From: Pyronema omphalodes
Lineage: Eukaryota; Ascomycota; Pezizomycetes; Pezizales; Pyronemataceae
Assembly (NCBI GenBank): GCA_024516155.1
Contig: JAJJXM010000029.1
Coordinates: forward strand, 620,001 to 684,000
DNA: 64,000 bases
Direction of reading: 5' to 3'
In this document: positions 1 through 10,397 of the stretch, in pieces
How positions within the stretch are numbered: position 1 is the first letter of the stretch
Layout of the letters: every line of letters starts with the position of its first letter
Position numbers and translations under genes: made by a program
The notes under the pieces: generated by a model
Seen by the model: only the letters and a program-made list of their open reading frames with translations
The model's database searches: none
Told to the model about the DNA's origin: nothing

Positions 1-273
1 CCAACCTGCGCGATGTGTGCAGGCGCACACTCCACTGACAACCACACCTGTGTAGACTGCCCTTCTAAACGTGGTCGAAGCTGTATCCACACCGTATACA
101 GATGCACGAACTGTAAGGACGCAGGAAACCCCGAATCCTCGCACCCCGCCTACAGCACCCGATGCCCGATCAGACAAGCCATCGTCCACGAAGCATGGCA
201 AAGAGCCCGCATCGCCCCCCCCTCACCTGACGCCAACCCCACCGACGACACCAACATGACCGCTGATGCATAA
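1..273 (+). CDS. LINE-A ORF1 C-terminus, zinc-knuckle nucleic-acid-binding protein (partial)
   Basis: The reading frame is open from base 1, so only the last 90 codons of ORF1 are present. The segment is Cys/His rich, with CAMC, CVDCP and CTNC pairs followed by a final CP, as in the C-terminal knuckles of LINE ORF1 (gag-like) proteins that coat the retrotransposon RNA. The same knuckle order is found in LINE-B ORF1 near residues 460-530. The stop codon TAA at 271-273 lies inside the ORF2 start region: the ORF2 ATG is at 266-268, so the two frames overlap by eight bases. This spacing suggests that ORF2 is translated by termination-reinitiation. The N-terminal part is outside the window. Confidence 0.8.
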   Translation, partial: PTCAMCAGAHSTDNHTCVDCPSKRGRSCIHTVYRCTNCKDAGNPESSHPAYSTRCPIRQAIVHEAWQRARIAPPSPDANPTDDTNMTADA

Positions 274-3200
274 TTACGCATATACAGCGGCGACCCTCCG
301 CATTGTGTCCCACAACACAAACCGCAGCACCACCGCCCTAAACACCCTCCTAAACACGGCAGGGAAAACCGCAGACATAATTCTGGTGCAAGAAGCCCAG
401 ATCAAAGACCCCCGGTACGCTACCACTCACCCCGACTTCACCCTCATTCTCCCCCCCATTGGCAATCGTCCAGTAATAAGGACCGCCGCCTACGTCTCCC
501 GCCTCAACCCTCACATCCGAGTCACTCCACGACCGGATGTCAGCGGAGACCCGGACCTTCAAGTCCTCGAGGTTCAGACTGACCTCATCCCTTCCCTATT
601 CATTCTAAACATCTACAACGAGTACGATCCCACAACACAACTCCACACTATCCCCCGTACTCTCGCCCCCCTCCCCCTCCCACCCAGATGCATTATCACT
701 GGGGACCTAAACGCACACCACCCTTTATGGAATTCTGGAGCGAGGCACCAAGCCCGGGCCGATGAACTCGTCAAACTAATAGAAGACCACGGCTGGCACC
801 TGGTGAACGTCCCAGACGTGCCCACTTATCACTACCGCACAGGCACGGGCTCCTCCGTCCTCGATCTTACGCTCGCCGCTCCAGCGGTGGCCCGAGAGGT
901 CACAAACTGGGCTATAGACGAGGATAACGCCACGGGGTCAGATCACGAAGTCATACGCTTCCAGATCGAATCCCTCCACCCCGACATAGAACAGGCCCCA
1001 ACCAAGAAACGTCTTAACTGGAAAAAAACGGACTGGGAAACGTTCGCCAGCACCCTGCTCCGCCTGTCCACCACCAACAAACCCCGATGGACATACCTCA
1101 GCCAAAACCCCACCCACGAAAACCTAGACGAATGGGCACAAATGCTCAGACAACACATACTACAAGCTGTTGAGCAGTCAACACCTCCCATGACGCCAAC
1201 CCCACGGTCGAAGAGGTGGTGGACCGCAGAACTCGAGGACACACGCCGAGCGATGTCCCAGGCTCCCCGCCGTTGGAAGCGAACCCGCCTGCCCGAACAT
1301 CATGAGGAATTCAAGTCCCTCCGCAACACACACTTCAGACGAATAAGACATGCGAAGAATAATCTATGGAAAGCATACCTCGCACAAGCAGAAGGCGCAG
1401 ACGTCTGGGCGGCTTTCAAGTACACTAACCCCCGCAAAGCCCAACTCACGCCCCCCATAAAAATGACAGTGAACGGTGAGGACCGCTTATGCACAGACTT
1501 CCAGAGCAAAATAGAAGCCTTCCAAGCGCTCTTCCCTCCCCCCCCCCCCCTCACCCCCCACCAGAACCACCCCCTCGAGACCCCCAATCCCATGGGAAAC
1601 ATTTACCCCCGCGGAGATCTCCCATGCTATCTTCTCCTCCTCCCCCAAGAAAGCCCCAGGGCCTGACGGCATAACATTCGCATGCCTCCGCAAAACATAC
1701 GAAGCTATACCCGACCAAATCAACCTGCTCTACGCCACCCTCGGTAAGGTAGGCTACCACCCTAAGGCCTGGCGGGAAGCAACGACTGTGGTAATACCAA
1801 AACCGAACAAACCGGACTACAGCTCAGTCAAGGCATACAGACCCATAGCTCTACTAAACTGCTTGGGTAAAATCTTAGAAAAATTGATGGCAACACGTCT
1901 AGGACAGATGGCGGAATCCCACGACCTGCTACACACTGACCAGATAGGCGGACGCCCAAAACGCTCGGCTATCGACGCCGCCATGGCACTAACACATGAC
2001 ATCGAAACCAACGATAAGCTCAAACTGGTGACGTCAGCCCTCTTTCTGGACGTCCGCGGCGCCTTCGACAATGTCTCCGCTGCCCGCCTCCTCCACACGA
2101 TGCGCAACCTTGGATGCCCAGAACAAGTAACCTCATGGGGCACATCCTTCTTAACCGACCGCAACCACCGCCCTCTCCTTCGACGGCAACACCGACATAC
2201 AACGCCCCATCACGACAGGCATCCCCCAAGGCTCCCCGGCGTCCCCTATACTATTCCTCCTCTACCTCCGCCCACTCTTCGACACCCTAACCTCAACACA
2301 CCCCACCGTATGGGCCCCGAGCTACATCGATGATGTTGCGTTAGTCGCCCACGGCCACACAAGAGAAGGAAACGCTAGAGTCCTCGAGAAAGTCGCCCGC
2401 ACCGCATTCACATGGGCCCAAGAAAACGCAGTGGCCTTTGACGATTCCAAATCAGAATTGCTCCACTTCCACCGATCCCGCAAAGATACCCACGACGACC
2501 CCGTGAAAGTCACACTCCCCAACGGCACGATCGTCGCACCCGGAACCCAAGGAGGACCGAAAGACGTTGTCCGGTGGATAGGCATATTTTTCGACCGCAA
2601 ACTGAACTTCTCCCATCATGTAAAAAACAAACTAACCGCCGCCTCCAGATCCCTCAACGCCCTCTGCAGCCTCGTGCGTCATGAAACAGGTCTGTCTCCT
2701 TCAGCTACCCGCTCACTCTACATAGCATGTGTCACTTCTAGGTCCGACTTCGGAGCTGAGATCTGGTGGACCGGACAAAAGACCCTGGCCCGTAAACTAC
2801 AAACCCAACAAAACACAGCCCTCCGACGAATCCTAAACGCCTTCCGATCGACACCCATTATCGCCCTACACAACGAAGCCGCAATCCCCCCGGTCCTGGT
2901 ACGCTTAAATCACAAGATAAGGAAGTACACCCTCCGCCTCCTCACCCTCCCCCCCTCACACCCCGTTACCAAACGCTGCCCCTCCTCCTTCCCCATCCCC
3001 AACCACTTCGCCACCACCATACGCACGACACATGAATACGACCACACCTGGCAAACCCCGACACGCCCGCCCTCCCGACTAGTAAACCACCTCTCCTCCC
3101 TAGCCGCCTGGATCTCTCCCACCTCAACCGTTGAAGACACGGCACACCCCACGTCATCCCCATGGGACCCCCACCCCGTCACCATCGACATAAGCCCGTC

Positions 3201-4256
3201 CCCAAAGGATGACGCCGCCATCGAACACATCACCCTCCTCCGAAACCTCCGGAACAACGATCATAACGTCATTGCCTACACCGACGGATCTCAACTTGAA
3301 AGCAACACCGGCGCCGGATACTACATTCCCCAAGGACTGCCGCGAGAAATCCGAGCCATCGTGCCCATGGGGCCCACCTCCGAGGTGTTCGACGTGAGCT
3401 ACGAGCCATCCTCGAATGCGTAGAAACCTGCCACAAGTACATACGCCTCCACCACCTACCCCACCGCTCCATCCACATTTTCACCGACAACCAGTCCGCA
3501 ATCCTCCGCTCCTCTCGCCTATCAAGCGGTCCAGGACAGGAACTGGCATACGCAATCAAAGACGTCGCCCTGAAACTCAACGCCCTCGATGCCCAGGTGA
3601 CCATTCATTGGGTCCCAGGCCACACAGACATCCCCGGAAACGACGAAGCAGACCGCCTGGCCAAACTGGCGGCGACAACCCCACCAACAACGACCCTCCC
3701 TACCTCCCTCTCGTGGCTACGCCGTCAGGTGCACAACCAATTCGTCACTGACTGGACGGAGTGGTACACATCTGCCCCGAAACCGAAAACCTACAGCGCC
3801 CCACACAAGCGGAAACTCGACACCGCATACACCACCCTCCCCCGAAAAACATCTACGGCCATCCTCGGACTACGCACCGGACACGGATACTTCCTCGACT
3901 GCCTCGCACACCCCCCCACTGCCCAATACCCCACCCGATCTTGCACATGCCCCCTTCACCCCCCCCAAACCCCCAAGCACCTCTTACTCGCGTGCCCACA
4001 GTACCAGGACCAAAGGGATACCCTCCGACGAACACTGAAACTCCCCCGACACCGCCGCCTCACAATACAAACGATTTTACACACCGAACCAGGAACCAAA
4101 GCCCTCTCCGACATGATCTCAGCGACGAAAATCGCGACCGCCGAATGGGCACATTCTAAGTTAAGTCGCAACCCCGCTGCAGGAGACACTCCCACTTCAT
4201 TGACCACAGGCTGGGGAACGTTGCTGGACGAGGATGACGAGCATGCCCCAACCTAA
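266..4256 (+). pseudogene. LINE-A ORF2 (APE endonuclease, RT, RNase H), three frameshifts
   Basis: ORF2 nicks the target and reverse transcribes the element RNA. The APE domain shows VQE, GDLNAHHPLWNS, SSVLDLTLA and GSDHEVIRF. The RT shows YRPIALLNCLGK, DQIGGRPKRSAIDAA, FLDVRGAFDNVS (motif A) and SYIDDVA at about 2320 (motif C). RNase H shows YTDGSQ, then the EVFD box and GHTDIPGNDEAD. A Cys/His knuckle (CTCPLHPPQTPKHLLLACP) lies near the end. The frame changes at the 13-C run 1538-1550, near 2160-2167, and near 3394, where one base is missing in the RNase H glutamate motif. The YIDD and RNase H motifs are otherwise intact, so decay is recent. The ATG at 266 is chosen because it overlaps the ORF1 stop as in LINE-B. 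Confidence 0.9.
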
Positions 4257-5051
4257 TAAAAACAAAAAAAAAAAAAAATAATAAAAAAAAAAAAAAAAAA
4301 AAAAAAAAACAAAAAAAAAAAAAAAAAAAGGGAACGATGAGCGCAGAAGGCGATAAGGGGAGGGGAAGACCGAGCAGGAGTAGTGAGAAGAAGGGAGAAG
4401 CGCGAAGGCCCAGAGGAGAAGGGAGAAGAGGGAACGGGAGGACGAGAGACAGAGGGGAAAGGAGGGAAGAGAAAAGGGGCCGGAGAGAGGGAGGAACGAT
4501 AGGAGACGGTGGGGAAAAGGAGGAGAGAGGAAAGGAGACGGGGACTGCGGAGGAGAGAAGAGCGAAGAGGAACGCGAGTGAGAGGTGGTGACGCGGAAAG
4601 ACAGAAAAGGAGAAGAACGGGTACGATGAGGAGTCAGAGGAGGGGGTACGGGGATGGACGGAGGGAGGATGGAGCAAGGGGAAAGAAGGGAGGCGAGAGG
4701 GAAAGGCGAAGGAGACATCACACTCATTTATGTTTTTATGTTTTTACTTTCGAGCTTGTTTGTATGATTGTTTGTTGTTTGTTTTCGGCACTTTTGAATA
4801 CGCGGAGGAAACAAAGGCGGGAAAACAGTTAAAAAACGGGAGGGGAAGGGAGGAGGACAGGGGGGAACAACCCGGCGAGGTGGCCCCCGAGCGAACAGGG
4901 CTCTTGGAACCGACGACGCGAGAAGGATTATACCACAGAGGGAACATCAGGGATACTACGACCCTGCCACCAAAGACCGCTCTGGGGCGCATCCCAGTGA
5001 GCAACCGGAGTAACATCTGGAAACTCAAATATGTACATTACAAAGAGTAGC
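4257..5051 (+). other. LINE-A 3' UTR: internal A-tract, purine-rich block, conserved core
   Basis: No gene is supported here. After the ORF2 stop comes an A-tract (about 4260-4329) broken by a few T and C, then about 400 bases of almost pure purine (4330-4710). A core follows at about 4802-4900 that is also found in LINE-B, LINE-C and the ORF1-only elements (GGAGGAAACAAAGGCGG, then a GGGGAAGGGAGGAGG run and CCCGGCGAGG). Open frames on both strands are low-complexity products of the purine bias. Confidence 0.75.
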
Positions 5052-5081
5052 CTCCGCCATAACCCTACGGTTGCATGCGAG
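5052..5081 (+). other. LINE-A 3'-terminal RNA hairpin
   Basis: Inner stem AACC/GGTT with loop CTAC, left bulge CAT and right bulge GCAT, outer stem CGC/GCG. It is followed at once by the AAAT tail. Other families keep the inner stem and change both sides of the outer stem. Confidence 0.7.
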
Positions 5082-7199
5082 TATGAGGAAATAAATAAAT
5101 AATAAAAACCCCCCCCATCCACCCTCCCATGTCGCAGAGAGATAGCGTGGACGACCTTCTCGCCGTTGGAGGTCAAACAAGCCATATTTACCTCTTCCCC
5201 CTCAAAAGCCCCAGGACCCGACGGGATAACCTTTGGCTGTCTCCGCCAAGTATATCTCGCCGTCCCCACATACCTGACCAATCTATACTCGACGCTGGGC
5301 ACTGTAGGGTACCATCCCCGCGGGTGGAGACAGGCCACGACGGTAATTATACCGAAACCTAACAAACCCGACTACGCCAATCCAAAGGCGTACCGCCCAA
5401 TCGCCCTGCTAAACTGCCTTGGAAAAACGTTAGAGAAATTGATGGCGACTCGGCTCGGACAACTCGCGGAGACCCGGGAACTGTTACACCCAGACCAGAT
5501 AGGAGGCCGCCCACAGCGATCCGCCATCGACGCCGCAATGGCACTCGTCCACGACATCGAAATGGGTAAGCACCAGAAACTTATCACCCCAGCACTTTTC
5601 CTAGACGTACGCGGAGCTTTCGATAATGTCTCCGCCGACCGCCTTCAGCAGACACTACACCAGCTAGGCTGCCCCCGACAAATCCGAACATGGTGCGAAA
5701 CCTTCCTCGCCGAAAGGACGACCGCTCTATCCTTCGACGGACAGACAGATCGCCAACGCCCAATTAAAACGGGAATCCCCCAGGGTTCCCCAGCATCACC
5801 GATCCTGTTCCTCCTGTACTTAAGACCACTCTTCGACGCACTAATGCAGGAACACCCGTTCGCGTGGACCCCCAGTTACATGGATGACGTCGCAATCGTC
5901 GTACAGAGTCGAACCCGGAAAGAAAACGCGCGCCTCCTGGAAAAAGTCACCAAAACAGCATTCACTTGGGCAGCTTCCAACGCTGTGGCCTTTGACGACT
6001 CAAAGACGGAACTCCTCCATTTCCACTGGGCGAGGTCAGATACAATCACAGACAATGAAAAAGTAAGACTACCGAACGGTACGATAGTGAGCCCAGGGAC
6101 GCAGGGAGGAGAAAAAGATGTTGTACGATGGATTGGTATGTACCTAGACAGACGCCTTAACTTTAAAGCACATGTACGTAGAAAAACAACCGCCGCACAA
6201 AGAACGCTCAACGCGCTATGCCGATTAGCAAGACATGAAACTGGTTTGTCTCCACTCGCGACCCGACTAATTTTCCAGGCATGCGTCCAAACCCGTGCGG
6301 ACTTTGGCGCGGAGATATGGTGGACACGACAGAGAGACCTTTCCTCGAAACTACAAACTCAACAAAATTCAGCCCTACGCCGCATACTCAACGCCTTCAA
6401 CTCGACTCCCACACTGGCGCTCCATAACGAGACCGCGCTACCTCCGGTACCGATACGCCTGGACCACAAGCAACGCCAATACGCACTTCGCGTCCTCACT
6501 CTCCCTCCGACACATCCGATCGCACGCCGGTGGCCCACATCCTTCCCCATACCGAGCCTACAATCCACCGCTATTGAGATCGCAAACGAGTACGACCACC
6601 CGTGGCACAACACCACACGACAGCCCACGCGCCTCCTCAGCGCTCTACACTCTCTCTCGCCTTGGCTCCCTCTCAACGCACCGGTCGAAGACACCTCCCT
6701 CCCCGTTCCGCTCGACGCCGACGAAAACCTCTTAACCGTCGACATCCCCACAGCCCCGAAACCCGAGACGGCGCACGACCACCTCCTACTCCTCGACAAC
6801 CTCAGACGACGCCGCAATGTCATCATCGCCTACACGGACGGATCGCAGACCGCGTCTGGCACCGGCGCCGGATACACCATCACCTCTGGACTACCCACCA
6901 CCATCAACGCCATCGTACCTATGGGAGACACAGCTGAAGTGTTCGATGCAGAGGTGCGCGCAATTCAAGAATGCCTCTTAACGTGCTTGAAGTACATCGC
7001 TCGCCTCAACCTCCACAACCGTCGACTGCACATCTTTAGCGACAACAAAGCAGCGCTCCAACGTGCCTCACACCTCCGACGCGGCCCCGGCCAGGAAATA
7101 GCCCACACTATACACGAGACAGCCGAAGCCCTACTACAACACGACGTCACAGTCACCCTCCACTGGATCCCCGGTCACTCCGACATACCTGGCAGCGAT

Positions 7200-7211
7200 G
7201 CTGCAGACCGC
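7200..7211. repeat. TSD of E1 (GCTGCAGACCGC), second copy 9191-9202
   Basis: An exact 12-base direct repeat flanks E1. The duplicated bases are codons of LINE-C RNase H (the AAD motif), which proves insertion by target-primed reverse transcription into C1. Confidence 0.95.
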
Positions 7212-7413
7212 GGTACCTCACACGGCAACGGCGACCCCCCCCCCCTGCATTCTCAACAACGAGCACCGAAACCCCCGGTTTTCTCATCGGATTCGGATTC
7301 GCAGCACTCTGTTACGTTATTCTCTGAATTTTCAGGGAATTTTACGTTGTTTTTGTTGACTTTTGTCGCAAAATCAGAGTTTTCACGAGTTTTGGCTTAC
7401 CCCACCTCACGAA

Positions 7414-8862
7414 ATGTCGCCAAAACAACGACAGAACAACGCCCAACGATCGAAACGGTCCGAAAACGCGTACAATGTTCTAGCCGACCTTCCTCATGAT
7501 GGATCTAACTCTACTTTTGATGGAAGAGATGGAATAGTTGATGAAGTTGATGGAAACAGTGCTGGAGAACCCCTCCAGAGCGTGGTCTTGGCAGGATCAC
7601 CAGTTCCTTCGGCTTCAACAGACCAGCAACAAGACACAACTACCCGATCGCTGTATGTGTGGCGCCGCGACATGATCCAGTTCATCCTTGAAGAATTTGG
7701 AGCTTGCGATGAAGCGCGCCTGGACAGAGCATTGCACATGAACCACTCACGGATCAGCGCCCTCACCTTGTTAGGTGTGAACCAGGACAACAAGGAGACT
7801 CACCGCCGCTTCGACACAGTCGAAGAGAAGATGTACGACATAAGCGACCACATCAACGACAGGTTTGACGCCGTTCTGGCGAAACTCAACGACCTGCACG
7901 GCGAAAATGCGAAGCTGCGCGCAGCATACGACTCTACACAGGCAGAAACAGCAGCTCTCAAGGCTGCTGTGGCCGCCCTGACGAGGAAAATCGACGACCA
8001 GCAACAAGTCATTTCGGCGCCCCCCTCACCGAACCTCACGGCCTCTTCCTCAGCGATGGAAGAGATGACTATGCAACTGTCCGTCGTCCAACATGACATT
8101 CAGGATGTCCTGGACGCTGTCCGCAACCCTCCTGGCAAGAGAAAGCGAAGGGGAAGCGACCAGAACACCGAACCCACCTCACCAACGACCAGAGCACCGG
8201 TCAACCACAAACCGAGAGCTGCATCACCGGTGCGAAGCCTGATGCACTCGAAACATGCGACCACCGCCGCCCAGGACAAGCTTGATGCCCTCAAGCTTAT
8301 GTCCCCCCTACCTCTCCTCGCGATCACGTCAACCGATGCGACACCGGAACCTCACCCTGAAAGTTCATCTGCTCAGGACACACCTCTACCCGACGCCCCA
8401 AGCACTGCCCCTGCTGAGACGAACGGATGGAAGACTGTGGAGGCAAAGGCTAAGCAGAAGAAGAAGATGAAAGCGCAGGAGACGAGACCTACGGCAGCGA
8501 CACCCAGCAAGACCCCTACAACGAAGAATGGTGGAAGGGGAAAGAATACCCACCAACCCAGACAGACAACCCCCTCCGCAAAGAAGACTTGGGCAGAAGT
8601 CGTCAAGAGCGGAGGCATCAACGTCCAGATTGTGCTTGGGAATGGCAATCTTGGACTTACAACACCACCGACAAGAAGGGGAGAGAGGCGAGGCGGGGCA
8701 GCGAGAAGGCTGAGGAAGAAGGAGGGAGAAGGGGAGAGAGGGGAGGAGAAGAGGGGCAGAGCGGGCCCGGGTGTTTCAAAGGGCAAAGAGTCAGGAGACA
8801 CCGGCGGAGGAGTTGAGAGAGGGGAGGAGAGTGGGGGCGTAGGGGGCCCGGCGGCTGTTTAA
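7414..8862 (+). CDS. E1 ORF1-only protein, coiled-coil, basic C-terminus
   Basis: 482 aa from the ATG (MSPKQRQNN context; G at -3). The frame stays open 17 codons upstream to a TTG, but two other copies lack that part, so the ATG is preferred. Visible regions: a conserved disordered N-terminus (1-68), a variable segment (about 69-118) wholly different from other copies here, a heptad-rich coiled coil (about 130-200), a basic patch GKRKRRGSDQ near 243, a Pro/Thr-rich linker, DGWKTVEAK, KTWAEVVKSGG, and a Gly/Arg/Glu-rich tail. There is no zinc knuckle or catalytic motif. An RNA-binding, multimerising LINE ORF1-like role is likely by position but not shown. Confidence 0.75.
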   Translation: MSPKQRQNNAQRSKRSENAYNVLADLPHDGSNSTFDGRDGIVDEVDGNSAGEPLQSVVLAGSPVPSASTDQQQDTTTRSLYVWRRDMIQFILEEFGACDEARLDRALHMNHSRISALTLLGVNQDNKETHRRFDTVEEKMYDISDHINDRFDAVLAKLNDLHGENAKLRAAYDSTQAETAALKAAVAALTRKIDDQQQVISAPPSPNLTASSSAMEEMTMQLSVVQHDIQDVLDAVRNPPGKRKRRGSDQNTEPTSPTTRAPVNHKPRAASPVRSLMHSKHATTAAQDKLDALKLMSPLPLLAITSTDATPEPHPESSSAQDTPLPDAPSTAPAETNGWKTVEAKAKQKKKMKAQETRPTAATPSKTPTTKNGGRGKNTHQPRQTTPSAKKTWAEVVKSGGINVQIVLGNGNLGLTTPPTRRGERRGGAARRLRKKEGEGERGEEKRGRAGPGVSKGKESGDTGGGVERGEESGGVGGPAAV

Positions 8863-9133
8863 CTTTGCTTTGGTTTTGTTTTTGCTTTGTGGGGGAAATA
8901 AAGACGGAAAAATGGTTAAAAACGGGAGGGGAAGGGTGGAGGAAATGGGGGAACGACCCGGCGAGGTGGCCTCCGAGCGTACAGGGCTCCTGGAACAGAC
9001 GACGCTTGACGAACAAAAGCACAACGAGATTTGGGGGTCTACAACCCCACACCCTAACGACAAGCTCTGGGGCATACCCAGTGAGAGCCTGGCCTAACAC
9101 CCGGGTTTCTTAATTTTGTATTTACTGTAGATT

Positions 9134-9160
9134 CCGCCATAACCTTACGGTTGGATGCGT
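9134..9160 (+). other. T-type 3'-terminal RNA hairpin of E1
   Basis: Inner stem AACC/GGTT with loop TTAC, bulges CAT and GGAT, outer stem CGC/GCG. The (AAAT)n tail starts about 12 bases downstream. Also seen in E6 (26865-26892, minus), E7 (28285-28312) and, mutated, at 59517-59544. Confidence 0.7.
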
Positions 9161-9754
9161 GTATGAGTTAATAAATAAATAAATAAATAAGCTGCAGACC
9201 GCCTGGCTAAACAAGCCACCGAATCCCTCCCCCGTGCGAATCTACCCATTACGCTCACCCGGCTACGCAAGAAAGCACGCGAAAAGACCGTTGCCGAGTG
9301 GGCGCACTGGTACTCCTCCTCCGATCGACCACACACATACTCTGCCCCGCACCGGCGACGCATGGATCCCATCTACGTCGACAACCCCCGGTGGCTCTCT
9401 ACCGCGATCCTCGGCCTTCGTACAGGACACGGATACTTTCTGGACTGCCTGGCACACCCGCCGACAGACTCCTACCCATCGCGACGTTGTGGCTGCCCGC
9501 TACACCCCCCTCAGACTCCTCGGCACCTGCTCCTCAGCTGCCCAGACCACCAGGACGCCCGGACAACACTTCGACAGGACCTCAAACTCCACAGGAATTC
9601 CAGGATCAATTTGGACAACATCCTCTACACCCCCTCCGGCACAAAGGCTCTCTCTTCGTTTATCTCCGCGACAAAGGTCGCTACTTCGGTATGGGCTCAT
9701 GCCAGGTTAAGTAGGACTCGCAGGCGAGACCACCCCCGTTTCATTGACAGCTAA

Positions 9755-10397
9755 TAAGCAGCACCGCTTGACTTCTCCGTGCGTGGTAGATTCGTCGCTC
9801 TCTTATGACTTCATGTATTCTTTCTCATTTTCTTTGCTTTTCTGTTTCCTTTGTTATCGCGGGCGGAGTAGGATAGGAGAAGACAGGGGAAGGAGAAGGG
9901 ACCGGGGAAGGAAGGGGGGACGAGATTGCGCGACGAGAATTTTTCCTTTGATTATTTCCTTTCTTCTGTTTTGTTTTTAAGGGCGGAAGGGGTATACGGG
10001 ATTGCACGAGGAGAGAGAGGCGCGATGGGAAGGGGCAGAGTGGGCCGGCGGAGGTTATCTTTTTTCTTTTTCTTTTTCTTTTTGTTCGTGGAGGAAATAA
10101 AGGCGGGAAAACGGCTAAAACATGGGAGGGGAAGGGTGGAGGAAAGAGAGGACACCCGGCGCGGTGGCCTCTGTGCGAACAGGGCACTGGAACAGCAGAC
10201 GCGGTTGGTCAACAAGACCAACGGAGTAATAGTGGGGACAGGACCACAAAATCACAGCCTAAGGGAGGATCAGCGGAGGTAGAGACGGGACTTTGTTTTG
10301 TTTTTGCTTTTGACTTTCCATGTACTATAAACCTGTACTCTCGTCATAACCAATAAGGTTGCATACGAGTAATGAATAAACAAACAACAAACAAACA
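9755..10397 (+). other. LINE-C 3' UTR with C-type hairpin (10340-10369)
   Basis: Non-coding. It contains a pyrimidine tract (10060-10090), the shared core (GGAGGAAATAAAGGCGG, then GGGGAAGGGTGGAGG and CCCGGCGCGG), a short hairpin-like GTGGGGACAGGACCAC, and the terminal hairpin with outer stem CTCGT/ACGAG, inner stem AACC/GGTT and loop AATAA. The tail is AAAC-rich. Confidence 0.75.

Larger units (their letters stand above)
1..5107 (+). mobile_element. LINE-A: non-LTR retrotransposon, 5' end outside window
   Basis: The element carries the end of an ORF1 with zinc knuckles, an APE-RT-RNase H ORF2, a long 3' UTR and an (AAAT)n-type tail at about 5087-5107. The 3' hairpin precedes the tail. The element abuts LINE-C sequence at 5108 inside a poly-C run. 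Whether LINE-A inserted into LINE-C or LINE-C is simply 5'-truncated cannot be decided, because the left flank is outside the window. Three frameshifts in ORF2 make this copy dead. Confidence 0.9.
7212..9190 (+). mobile_element. E1: full-length ORF1-only retroelement, T-type 3' end
   Basis: A 1979-bp unit bounded by a perfect 12-bp TSD. It starts with nine extra bases (GGTACCTCA), then the 5' terminus shared by the family (CACACGGCAACGGCGA followed by a C-run). It has a short leader, one ORF, a 3' UTR of the T type (GGGGGAAATAAAGACGG core, then TTAATTTTGTATTTACTG) and a 3' hairpin followed by an (AAAT)n tail. It encodes no APE, RT or RNase H and must move in trans. Confidence 0.92.
5108..9754 (+). 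pseudogene. LINE-C ORF2 (RT, RNase H), interrupted by E1
   Basis: The frame is open from about 5108 (LPCRREIAWTTF context) to 7211 and resumes at 9191 in the same phase, ending at TAA 9752-9754. The APE domain is lost by 5' truncation. RT motifs are APGPDGITFGCLRQ, YRPIALLNCLGKTLEK, FLDVRGAFDNVS, TGIPQGSPASPILF and SYMDDVA. The RNase H set is complete across the two halves: YTDGSQ, AEVFDAEV, FSDNKAA and GHSDIPGSDAAD. The C-terminal half carries RCGCPLHPPQTPRHLLLSCP, a knuckle typical of this LINE group. There is no stop or frameshift within the LINE-C parts, so the disruption is the E1 insertion plus the truncation. Confidence 0.9.
5108..10397 (+). mobile_element. LINE-C copy C1, 5'-truncated, split by E1
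   Basis: LINE-C sequence starts in a poly-C run inside ORF2 and runs to a tail at about 10370-10397 (AATGAATAAACAAACAACAA then AACAG). ORF1-only element E1 sits inside it at 7212-9190. Removing E1 and one TSD copy restores an unbroken ORF2 frame, so C1 may have been functional apart from its truncation when E1 landed. The 3' end has the C-type hairpin (10340-10369). Confidence 0.9.

Noticed and set aside
4156..4727. Long minus-strand frames rich in Ser, Pro, Phe and Leu over the LINE-A 3' UTR
   Set aside because: They mirror a purine-rich strand and an A-tract, have no domain or conserved homologue in the other copies, and overlap the real ORF2 end.
7363..7413. Upstream extension of the ORF1-only protein to a TTG codon (LSQNQSFHEFW region)
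   Set aside because: E2 and E12 lack this part and still have the ORF, and the ATG has a good context. A non-AUG start cannot be excluded but is not needed.
8373..8801. 142-155 aa minus-strand frame antisense to the ORF1-only C-terminus, present in many copies
   Set aside because: Its conservation follows from the near identity of the copies and the low-complexity codons of the sense ORF. It is open in all frames because of the purine bias.
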